Assembly: GCA_018712465.1 (NCBI GenBank)
Contig: DVGY01000132.1
Coordinates: 1-9,655 of the forward strand
DNA from: Candidatus Egerieicola pullicola
GTDB lineage: Bacteria; Bacillota; Clostridia; Oscillospirales; Ruminococcaceae
Length of the DNA stretch: 9,655 nt
Direction of reading: 5' to 3'
Shown: in pieces, positions 1-6,165 of the stretch
Layout: every line of letters starts with the position of its first letter
Numbering within the stretch: the first letter of the stretch is position 1
Program-made: the position numbers and the translations under genes
The notes under the pieces: generated by a model
What the model was told of the DNA's origin: nothing
What the model saw: only the letters and a program-made list of their open reading frames with translations
The model's database searches: none

Positions 1-394
1 CAATGAGTACAATACTCATCAGCGCCAGAGCCGCTGTCACATTCAAGTCCTTTGTCGGAGGTTTGAAGCCAAGCAGCGGCGAGAGGTTTGCAAATCCGAT
101 ATAGATAATCACCGTAATCATATACGGGGTATACCGTTTGCCTCGCTCTCCCAGCAGGCCATCAAACATATTCTCCAGCCAGGCGATCAAAGATTCCAGC
201 AATAGCTGGGCTTTGCCCGGTTTGTCTACCGATAAATGGCGGGTCAACAAGAAGGATAACAGCGCAACCACCACAATGATGCCCCAAGAAATCACAACCG
301 ATTCTTTTAGGGTAATGGTGACGCTACCAATGGGAAATTCCAACACCGTGGCGCAGTTAATTCGATCCAGCAGTTCTTCCACAAAGCTGTCCAC
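1..394 (-). CDS. atpB: F0F1 ATP synthase subunit a, N-terminal part (runs off the left edge)
   Basis: Subunit a is the membrane stator of F0. It carries the proton (or Na+) half-channels facing the c-ring. The 131 visible codons start with GTG at 392-394, preceded by a strong AGGAGG 7 bases upstream. The protein opens MDSFVEELLDRINC. A first hydrophobic segment (about residues 34-50, VVISWGIIVVVALLSFLL) is followed by the loop with KAQLLLESLIAWLENMFDGLLG. The family hallmark NLSPLLGFKPPTKDLNVT lies near residues 102-119, ahead of the next membrane helix (AALALMSIVLI). Family members are about 220-240 residues long, so roughly 55% is present; the catalytic arginine helix lies beyond the edge. 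A promoter 125 bases upstream and no gene between suggest it is the first gene of the atp operon. The coupling ion cannot be read from this part. The identification is firm. Confidence 0.95.
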   Translation of the reverse strand, partial: MDSFVEELLDRINCATVLEFPIGSVTITLKESVVISWGIIVVVALLSFLLTRHLSVDKPGKAQLLLESLIAWLENMFDGLLGERGKRYTPYMITVIIYIGFANLSPLLGFKPPTKDLNVTAALALMSIVLI

Positions 395-398
395 AGTC

Positions 399-440
399 TC
401 ACCTCCTTTGTTGCCCGGGAAAGCGGCGGACCCCCTTCAT
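399..440 (-). other. Possible 13-codon leader ORF before atpB
   Basis: ATG at 438-440 opens MKGVRRFPGQQRR and stops with TGA at 399-401. That stop is the tail of the AGGAGGTGA ribosome site of atpB. It has no good ribosome site of its own. The leader also holds an inverted repeat, AAAGCGG/CCGCTTT (420-426 and 448-454). Translation would disrupt that stem, but nothing shows that this ORF is used. Confidence 0.15.
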
Positions 441-518
441 TGACCATCCGCTTTGTCGGTAAGTGATGTCCTGCCCAATGACCGATTTTGGTTGTTTCGG
501 CTCCTTTGGACAGTTACG

Positions 519-547
519 ATTATAGAATTTTTTCCCGGAGAAATCAA
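519..547 (-). promoter_or_regulatory. Sigma-A type promoter of the atp operon
   Basis: On the minus strand there is TTGATT (542-547), a 17-base spacer and a perfect TATAAT (519-524). The predicted transcription start is near 512, giving a leader of about 118 nt before atpB. A perfect inverted repeat, GGAGAA-N8-TTCTCC at 537-556, is centred on the -35 box and could be an operator. Confidence 0.7.
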
Positions 548-556
548 CCCTTCTCC
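537..556. promoter_or_regulatory. Inverted repeat over the atp -35 box (candidate operator)
   Basis: Arms GGAGAA (537-542) and TTCTCC (551-556) are perfect and separated by 8 bases. The -35 hexamer at 542-547 begins inside the first arm. A repressor bound here would block RNA polymerase. The regulator is unknown, and the match could be chance. Confidence 0.3.
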
Positions 557-873
557 TGCAATTTTAATCAGAACTAGACATCAAAAACAAGAAACTTTCT
601 TTTTTTAATATATAGAGCCTAAGTTTGTAAAGGTGGCTTGAAATTAGCCACGGGAAACCGGAAGGGAAAACTTTAATTTTTACTAAAATCACATGAAGTT
701 GTGAAAATAATTTGTGCAGAATACCAGGGGTAAAAAACAGGAAAAAGTAGGAAAATCTGGAATAATTCTTTCAAAAATTACAAGTAGTACAACAGTTTTG
801 CAGGATGAAAAAATCAATCCTTCATTTTTGAAGAAAAATTGGGGCAAGAAAAATTTTCTATCGTTGCGATTGG

Positions 874-902
874 TTGACAATTTTGCGGGAAAATAGTACC
901 AT
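874..902 (+). promoter_or_regulatory. Promoter of the cation/proton antiporter gene
   Basis: A perfect TTGACA (874-879), a 17-base spacer and TACCAT (897-902, 4 of 6 consensus bases). The predicted start is near 909, leaving a leader of about 44 nt. The ten bases ATTGGTTGAC at 869-878 recur exactly at the -35 region of the HPr-like gene (7611-7620). Confidence 0.6.
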
Positions 903-929
903 AAAAAAAGCGGCCGTCTGGGTCAATTT

Positions 930-934
930 AAGGA
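930..934 (+). promoter_or_regulatory. Shine-Dalgarno AAGGA, misplaced for the antiporter start
   Basis: AAGGA is the only Shine-Dalgarno-like sequence before the antiporter. It lies 18 bases before the only plausible in-frame start (ATG at 953), which is too far. It is well placed (7 and 10 bases) for the out-of-frame GTG at 942 and ATG at 945. An in-frame TAA at 929-931 rules out any earlier start for the antiporter frame. Confidence 0.45.
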
Positions 935-944
935 AACGAGTGTG

Positions 945-980
945 ATGAATTCATGCAGGAAATGTTGGAAACTTTTTTAG
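945..980 (+). other. Possible 11-codon ORF overlapping the antiporter start
   Basis: ATG at 945 (or GTG at 942) reads MNSCRKCWKLF and stops at TAG 978-980, in a different frame from the antiporter that starts at 953. It has the better-spaced ribosome site. It may be a translational control element or simply a chance frame. Confidence 0.2.
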
Positions 981-2179
981 ATTATCGTTTTTTATTTGAT
1001 ATTGCGGTCATCCTGCTCAGCACCAAATTGTGCGGCATGCTGACCCGACGGTTTTACATGCCTCAGGTGGTGGGCGCATTATTGGCGGGACTTTTGCTTG
1101 GCCCGGCGATTTTAAAGCCGTTGTTTGGCTTTTCCGTTTTGGAAGAGACTGACTTTATCGACAGTATTTCCGAAATCGGCGTTATCGTGTTGATGTTTAC
1201 CGCCGGTTTGGATACCAATATTAAGGATTTGAAAAAGGTGGGCGTTTCTTCCACCATTGTGGCTACCATCGGCGTCATTGTCCCTCTGCTGATGGGATGG
1301 GGCATTGCCGCAATCTTCGGCGCCGGGGATAACATCCTGCAGCATATATTCATCGGTGTGATCCTTACCGCCACCAGCGTCAGCATTACCGTGGAAACCT
1401 TGAAGGAACTGGGTAAGCTGAATACGAAGGTGGCCAACACCATCTTAGGCGCCGCCGTCATCGACGATATTTTGGGCATTATCGTGCTGACCGTTATTTC
1501 TTCCATGGCAGACAGCAGCGTCAGCATTTGGGTCACCTTGCTGAAGATCTTGCTGTTCTTTGTATTTGTTGGTGTCTGCGCTGTGGTGGGCTATTATTTA
1601 TTCTCTCATTGGTTCTCCCACAGCAACAAGGATCTGCGGCGGCATGTGATTGTCTCCTTTGTGTTCTGCCTGCTGATGAGTTTGGCGGCGGAAGTGTTCT
1701 TTGGTGTGGCGGACATCACCGGCGCTTTCTTTGCGGGATTGATCCTGTCCAGCACCACCGCCCAGCCTTATCTCAACGCCCGGTTCGGCACACTCTCCTA
1801 TATGTTCCTGTCGCCGGTGTTCTTTGCCAGCATTGGCTTGAAGGTCAGTGTGGAGGGCATGGGAGCCACTGTGTGGATCTTTGCCGGAGCTTTGGTGTTG
1901 ATTGCCATTATCAGTAAGATTGTGGGATGCTATCTGGGCGCCCGTGTTTGCAAATTCAATCGCCGGGAAAGCATGCAGATCGGCACCGGCATGGTAAGCC
2001 GGGGCGAAGTGGCGTTGATTGTCGCCAACAAGGGTTACGCTTTGGGCCTGATGAGCGACATTTATTTTGCACCGGTGATCCTGGTGGTTATCGTCACTAC
2101 CATTGTTTCCCCCATTCTGTTAAAGATCGCTTACCGGGAGAAAAAACCAAAACAGGAAATCTCGCAGACTCAGCCGTAA
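953..2179 (+). CDS. Cation:proton antiporter, CPA2 family (NapA/GerN/Kef-like Na+/H+ exchanger)
   Basis: A 408-residue integral membrane protein of the Na_H_Exchanger fold, expected to swap cytoplasmic Na+ (or K+) for protons. Nearly the whole length is hydrophobic segments, consistent with about 12-13 helices. The N-terminal helix runs into GALLAGLLLGP (41-51). The segment TSVSITVETLKELGKL (141-156) precedes GAAVIDDILGII (166-177). D171-D172 is the double-aspartate ion site of electrogenic members such as NapA and NhaA. SRGEVALIVANKG (349-361) is the conserved CPA2 C-terminal motif. K322 (ISKIVGC) may match the NapA ion-pair lysine, by inference. No TrkA-N/RCK or USP domain follows; the tail is short and charged, so this is the short exchanger form rather than full KefB/C. 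The start is ATG 953, although its ribosome site is poorly placed. The gene is monocistronic, with its own promoter and terminator. The ion specificity is not decidable here. Confidence 0.9.
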   Translation: MQEMLETFLDYRFLFDIAVILLSTKLCGMLTRRFYMPQVVGALLAGLLLGPAILKPLFGFSVLEETDFIDSISEIGVIVLMFTAGLDTNIKDLKKVGVSSTIVATIGVIVPLLMGWGIAAIFGAGDNILQHIFIGVILTATSVSITVETLKELGKLNTKVANTILGAAVIDDILGIIVLTVISSMADSSVSIWVTLLKILLFFVFVGVCAVVGYYLFSHWFSHSNKDLRRHVIVSFVFCLLMSLAAEVFFGVADITGAFFAGLILSSTTAQPYLNARFGTLSYMFLSPVFFASIGLKVSVEGMGATVWIFAGALVLIAIISKIVGCYLGARVCKFNRRESMQIGTGMVSRGEVALIVANKGYALGLMSDIYFAPVILVVIVTTIVSPILLKIAYREKKPKQEISQTQP

Positions 2180-2207
2180 TGGTTGGGAAACTATAAGATA
2201 GAGTAAA

Positions 2208-2241
2208 AAAGAGAGCCTCTCGTCACCGGGAAGCTCTCTTT
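2208..2241. terminator. Bidirectional intrinsic terminator between antiporter and purL
   Basis: A perfect 9-bp stem, AAAGAGAGC (2208-2216) with GCTCTCTTT (2233-2241), and a 16-base loop. Rightward it continues into TTTGTTTCTGTT. Leftward the stem runs straight into a six-T tract, so it is the stronger terminator for purL. It sits between stop codons at 2179 (+) and 2256 (-) of the convergent genes. Confidence 0.9.
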
Positions 2242-2255
2242 GTTTCTGTTCTATA

Positions 2256-5200
2256 TTACTTGGTGAAATATTCCACGCCGGACTGGAAGATCTTTTGATC
2301 CTTTTCGCCGGGAACGTTCTTGCAGATATTTTTGCCGATCCGTTCGCTGTGGCCCATCTTGCCAAACACCCGTCCGTCGGGAGAGGTGATGCCCTCGATA
2401 GCCATGACGGATGTGTTGGGGTTGAACTGTACCTGATAGGTAGGTTCGTCGTCCAAGTCCACATACTGGGTGGCAATCTGTCCGTTAAAGGCCATTTTTT
2501 GCAGCAGGCTTTGGCTGCACACAAATTTGCCTTCTCCGTGAGAGATGGGCACGGTGTGGATGTCCCCTACGTTCACGCCGGCCAGCCAAGGAGACTTGTT
2601 GGAAGCGATCCGGGTGCGGACCATCTTGGACTGGTGGCGGCCAATGTTATTGAAGGTCAAGGTGGGGTTGTCCGCCTTGTTTTCGGTGATGTGGCCGAAG
2701 GGAACCAGACCCAGTTTCACCAGTGCCTGGAAGCCGTTGCAGATACCCAGCATCAAGCCATCCCGCTGGCCCAGCAGATTTTCCACTTCCTCGGTAATCA
2801 AGGGGTTGCGGAAGAAGCTGGTAATGAACTTGCCGCTGCCGTCGGGTTCGTCGCCGCCGGAGAAGCCGCCGGGGATCATGATGATCTGGCTTTCCCGGAT
2901 GGCTTGGGCAAAGGCCTGGATGGATTCTTCAATCTGGGCAGCGTTGCGGTTGCGTACCACAAACACCTGAGGCAGGGCGCCGGCCCGTTCAAAGACCCGG
3001 GCAGTGTCGTACTCACAGTTGGTGCCGGGGAAAACCGGAATCAGCACCCGCGGTTTCGCCACCTTAATGGCGGGAGAAGGACGGCTGGCTTCATCAAACT
3101 TGTAGCTGATGGTATTGATCCGGCGGGACGGCGTTTTGGTCTGTACCGGGTATACCGGCTCCAGCTTCTGTTCATACGCCTTTTCCACGCTGGTCAGGTG
3201 AAGCATCAGCAGCTTGAATTCCGGAGCTACAATGCTGTATTTGCTGATTACGGTGCCCACGACTTCCGCACCTTCCAGTTCGGTGAGGTGGGGCGCCAGC
3301 TCCAGCACAAATCCGCCGTACACCGGGTTAAACAACAGGGTGGAATCCAAGCTCTTGTTCAGTTTGACGCCCATAGCATTGCCGGCGCACATTTTGTACA
3401 GCGCTTCAGATACGCCGCCGGAGGTCAAGGCAAAGGCGGTGCGGACGCTGCCGTCCTTAATCCAGCCTTCCACCAGATCCAGCACCCGCAGCACGTCCTC
3501 AAAGTCCGGCTCGCCGTTTTCCTGGTATTTGGGGAGGATGATGGCGATTTGGTCGCCGATCTGCTTCAGTTCCTGGCCGATGACCTGGTTGGCATCTGCC
3601 ATGCTCACGGCAAAGGAAACCAGGGTGGGAGGCACGCTGATGTCCTCAAAGGTGCCGCTCATAGAGTCCTTGCCGCCGATGGAAGCGATGCCCAGTTTGA
3701 TTTGAGCTTCGTAAGCGCCCAGCAGAGCGGCCATGGGCTGTCCCCAGCGGGTGGGGTCGTTTTGAGTGCGTTCAAAGTATTCCTGGAAGGTGAGCCAGCA
3801 CTGTTTCCGGCTGCCGCCTACGCTGACTACTTTCGCCACCGATTCCACCACGGCGTACATAGCGCCCAGGAAGGGACTCTGTTCGCTGAGGTAGGGGTTG
3901 TAGCCCCAGCCCATAACAGAGCAGGTGTCGGTTTCCCCGTGAAGCACCGGGATCTTGGCTACCATAGCCTGGGTGGGGGTGGCTTGACGGTCGCCGCCGT
4001 AAGGCATCAATACGGTGCCGGCGCCGATGGTGGAGTCAAACCGTTCCACCAATCCACGCTGGGAGCAGAGATTCAGATCGCTTAAATGCTTCTGCCAGTT
4101 GGCTCCGGTGCTGGTGTAGTTGTGCACCGGTTTCACTGTCTGGGCAGGAATGTGGATGTCGGTGTGCTTTTCCGCACCGTTGCTGTTTAAGAAGCTCCGG
4201 GCCAGATCCACGATGCAGTGCCCCTGCCAGTTCATCTTCAGCCGGGGTTCTGCGGTGACGGTGGCCACCACGGTGGCTTCCAGGTTTTCCTTATCTGCTT
4301 CTGCAATAAACTGGTCGGCATCCTTGGCGCGGACCACACAGGCCATCCGTTCCTGGCTTTCGGAAATGGCCAGTTCGGTGCCGTCCAAACCTTCGTACTT
4401 CTTGGGTACGGTGTCCAGATTGATGACTAGGCCGTCCGCCAACTCGCCGATAGCCACCGACACACCGCCGGCGCCAAAGTCGTTGCAGCGGCGGATCAGG
4501 TGGGTCACTTCCGGCTTGCGGAACAACCGCTGCAGTTTCCGTTCTTCCGGGGGGTTGCCCTTTTGGACTTCACTGCCGCAGGTTTCAATGGACTGAACGG
4601 TGTGGCTCTTGGAGGAGCCGGTAGCGCCGCCGCAGCCGTCCCGTCCGGTGCGTCCGCCCAGCAGGATGATGACATCGCCGGGTTCCGGCACTTCCCGGAT
4701 CACGTTTTCTGCCGGGGCTGCGCCCACCACGGCGCCGATCTCCATCCGCTTAGCCACATAGCCGGGATGGTAGATTTCACAGACCTGGCCGGTGGCCAGA
4801 CCGATTTGGTTGCCGTAAGAGGAGTAGCCGTTGGCAGCGCCGTTGACCAGCTTTTTCTGGGGCAGTTTGCCTTCGATGGTTTCGCTCACCGGGGTCAGGG
4901 GGTCGCCTGCGCCGGTGACTCGCATGGCCTGGTAGACATAGCTCCGGCCGGACAGGGGGTCCCGGATGGCGCCGCCCAAGCAGGTAGCAGCGCCGCCGAA
5001 GGGTTCAATTTCAGTGGGGTGGTTGTGGGTTTCGTTTTTGAACATCAGCAGCCAATCTTCCTTGCTGCCGTCGTCCATGGTCACCTTGATCTTCACCGAG
5101 CAGGCGTTGATTTCTTCGCTTTCGTCCTGGTCGGTGAGCTTGCCTTCCGCCTTGAGCTGACGTGCGCCGATGGTAGCCAGATCCATCAGGGTCATGGGCT

Positions 5201-5987
5201 TGTTTTCCCGGCCCAGCTCTTTGCGGGCGTTGAGGTAATCTTCATAAGCCTGCTGAATGGCGGGCTCTTCGATCTCTACGTGGTCGATGTGGGTAGAGAA
5301 GGTGGTGTGGCGGCAGTGGTCGGACCAATAGGTGTCGATCATCCGGATTTCGGTGATGGTGGGGTCCCGCTGCTCTTCCTTGGCAAAGTACTCCTGGCAG
5401 AACAGAATGTCGTCCAAATCCATAGCTAAGCCGTACTTGGCGATAAACTGCTCCAGCTCTTCCCGGCTCAACTGAATGAAGCCGTCCAGGGTCTCTACCT
5501 GGGTGGGGATGGCGTAGTTCATCTCCAGGGTTTCCACCGGATCCAGGCTGGCTTGGCGGGCTTCCACCGGGTTAATCAGGTAGTGCTTGACTTTTTCAAA
5601 TTCTTCGTCGGTCAGCTTGCCTTCCAGCAGGTACACTCTGGCGTTGCGCACCAAGGGCCGGGGCTGCTGGGTCAGCAGGCTGATACATTGTGCGGCGGAG
5701 TCCGCCCGCTGGTCGAACTGACCGGGCAGGTATTCCACGGCAAAGACGCGGGTTCCCGCTTTTTGGGGAAGCTCGGCGTAGGTGTCATCCACCGGAGGCT
5801 CGCTGAGGATGTTTTCCACCGCCTGGGTAAACTGCTCCTGGCTGAGTCCTTCCACATCGTACCGGTTTAACAGCCGCAGCTTCTTCAAGCCGGTGAGATT
5901 TAACCCGGTTTGCAGATCCGCCAATACATGGGCGGCTTCCACGGCGTAGTCCTCTTTCTTTTCCACATAAACACGATATACTGCCAT
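2256..5987 (-). CDS. purL: Phosphoribosylformylglycinamidine synthase, single-chain form
   Basis: FGAM synthase makes FGAM from FGAR, ATP and glutamine in step four of de novo purine synthesis, in the cytoplasm. At 1243 residues it is the fused form (PurS-like, PurL and PurQ parts in one chain) seen in clostridia and streptococci, not the split PurSQL complex of Bacillus. A PurS-like region covers about 1-90. The first AIRS-type half has SDHCRHTTF (222-230) and the ATP/metal-site region FKNETHNHPTEIEPFGG (316-332). The second half has GGKDSMSGTF (771-780). The glutaminase domain (about 980-1243) has PGGFSGGDE, nucleophile C1083 in GICNGFQ, and H1150/E1152 in SHGEGK. All catalytic residues appear intact and there is no frameshift. 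The ATG at 5985-5987 has AGGAG 8 bases upstream. It has its own promoter and no other pur gene nearby. No guanine-type riboswitch is visible in the roughly 83-nt leader. Confidence 0.97.
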   Translation of the reverse strand: MAVYRVYVEKKEDYAVEAAHVLADLQTGLNLTGLKKLRLLNRYDVEGLSQEQFTQAVENILSEPPVDDTYAELPQKAGTRVFAVEYLPGQFDQRADSAAQCISLLTQQPRPLVRNARVYLLEGKLTDEEFEKVKHYLINPVEARQASLDPVETLEMNYAIPTQVETLDGFIQLSREELEQFIAKYGLAMDLDDILFCQEYFAKEEQRDPTITEIRMIDTYWSDHCRHTTFSTHIDHVEIEEPAIQQAYEDYLNARKELGRENKPMTLMDLATIGARQLKAEGKLTDQDESEEINACSVKIKVTMDDGSKEDWLLMFKNETHNHPTEIEPFGGAATCLGGAIRDPLSGRSYVYQAMRVTGAGDPLTPVSETIEGKLPQKKLVNGAANGYSSYGNQIGLATGQVCEIYHPGYVAKRMEIGAVVGAAPAENVIREVPEPGDVIILLGGRTGRDGCGGATGSSKSHTVQSIETCGSEVQKGNPPEERKLQRLFRKPEVTHLIRRCNDFGAGGVSVAIGELADGLVINLDTVPKKYEGLDGTELAISESQERMACVVRAKDADQFIAEADKENLEATVVATVTAEPRLKMNWQGHCIVDLARSFLNSNGAEKHTDIHIPAQTVKPVHNYTSTGANWQKHLSDLNLCSQRGLVERFDSTIGAGTVLMPYGGDRQATPTQAMVAKIPVLHGETDTCSVMGWGYNPYLSEQSPFLGAMYAVVESVAKVVSVGGSRKQCWLTFQEYFERTQNDPTRWGQPMAALLGAYEAQIKLGIASIGGKDSMSGTFEDISVPPTLVSFAVSMADANQVIGQELKQIGDQIAIILPKYQENGEPDFEDVLRVLDLVEGWIKDGSVRTAFALTSGGVSEALYKMCAGNAMGVKLNKSLDSTLLFNPVYGGFVLELAPHLTELEGAEVVGTVISKYSIVAPEFKLLMLHLTSVEKAYEQKLEPVYPVQTKTPSRRINTISYKFDEASRPSPAIKVAKPRVLIPVFPGTNCEYDTARVFERAGALPQVFVVRNRNAAQIEESIQAFAQAIRESQIIMIPGGFSGGDEPDGSGKFITSFFRNPLITEEVENLLGQRDGLMLGICNGFQALVKLGLVPFGHITENKADNPTLTFNNIGRHQSKMVRTRIASNKSPWLAGVNVGDIHTVPISHGEGKFVCSQSLLQKMAFNGQIATQYVDLDDEPTYQVQFNPNTSVMAIEGITSPDGRVFGKMGHSERIGKNICKNVPGEKDQKIFQSGVEYFTK

Positions 5988-5998
5988 GTTTCACACTC

Positions 5999-6067
5999 CT
6001 ACCGTATTTCCCGGTACCGCTTCGCAAGGGTTTCTTTGGACAACTGTACCGAGATTCTCCCAATCAT
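5999..6067 (-). other. Possible leaderless 22-codon ORF in the purL leader
   Basis: ATG at 6065-6067 opens MIGRISVQLSKETLAKRYRE, plus two more residues, and stops at TAG 5999-6001. That stop overlaps the purL ribosome site (TAGGAG). The ATG lies only about 2-3 bases after the predicted transcription start near 6069, so translation would have to be leaderless. The ORF spans nearly the entire leader. No homologue is recognised. Confidence 0.25.
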
Positions 6068-6076
6068 AACGCTACT

Positions 6077-6105
6077 ATTATACAACATTTTTCTCAACCC
6101 GTCCA
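6077..6105 (-). promoter_or_regulatory. Promoter of purL
   Basis: TGGACG (6100-6105), a 17-base spacer and a perfect TATAAT (6077-6082) on the minus strand. It lies in the 178-base gap after mtaB. No intrinsic terminator is visible between the mtaB stop (6166) and this promoter, so some mtaB transcripts may read into purL. Confidence 0.65.
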
Positions 6106-6165
6106 TCCTTTGGCAGGGAAGTTCCAAATTCTGTCCATCTGTACGAAAATTTTGGGGAAATGGCC

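Larger units (their letters stand above)
395..952. other. Gene-free divergent spacer between atpB and the antiporter
   Basis: This 558-base stretch carries the leftward atp promoter (519-547) and the rightward antiporter promoter (874-902). Between about 560 and 870 it is very AT-rich, with A and T runs. Inside that is a short GC-richer patch with a perfect 6-bp hairpin (633-638 with 646-651, 7-base loop), then CGG-GAAA-CCG (651-660, a GNRA-type loop) and TCACA/TGTGA (689-693 with 700-704). A further small dyad is CTTCA/TGAAG (820-833). The open frames at 714-896 (+) and 689-880 (-) lack ribosome sites and have low-complexity products, so I do not call a gene. No clear promoter precedes the hairpin patch. 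Confidence 0.6.

Noticed and set aside
138..443. Plus-strand frame of 101 codons opposite atpB
   Set aside because: Antisense to a firmly identified gene, with a Ser/Pro-rich product of no known type.
689..896. Short frames of 60 and 63 codons in the AT-rich spacer (714-896 plus, 689-880 minus)
   Set aside because: They overlap each other on opposite strands, have no ribosome site, and the products are Lys/Phe-rich low-complexity sequence. The plus frame also runs over the antiporter -35 box.
960..980. Programmed -1 frameshift at CTTTTTTAG joining the mini-ORF to the antiporter
   Set aside because: A -1 shift would enter the antiporter frame, but the site does not fit the X XXY YYZ slippery pattern (A CTT TTT re-pairs poorly) and the antiporter has its own ATG.
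2295..4085. A 596-codon open frame on the plus strand, antisense to purL
   Set aside because: It lies wholly inside the clearly real purL gene and its product is low-complexity with no recognisable domain. Long antisense frames are expected from the GC-rich third positions. The same applies to the plus frame at 4500-5429.
5988..6070. Purine (guanine-type) riboswitch in the purL leader
   Set aside because: At about 83 nt, mostly taken by an open frame, the leader shows no three-way-junction core and no alternative terminator stem.
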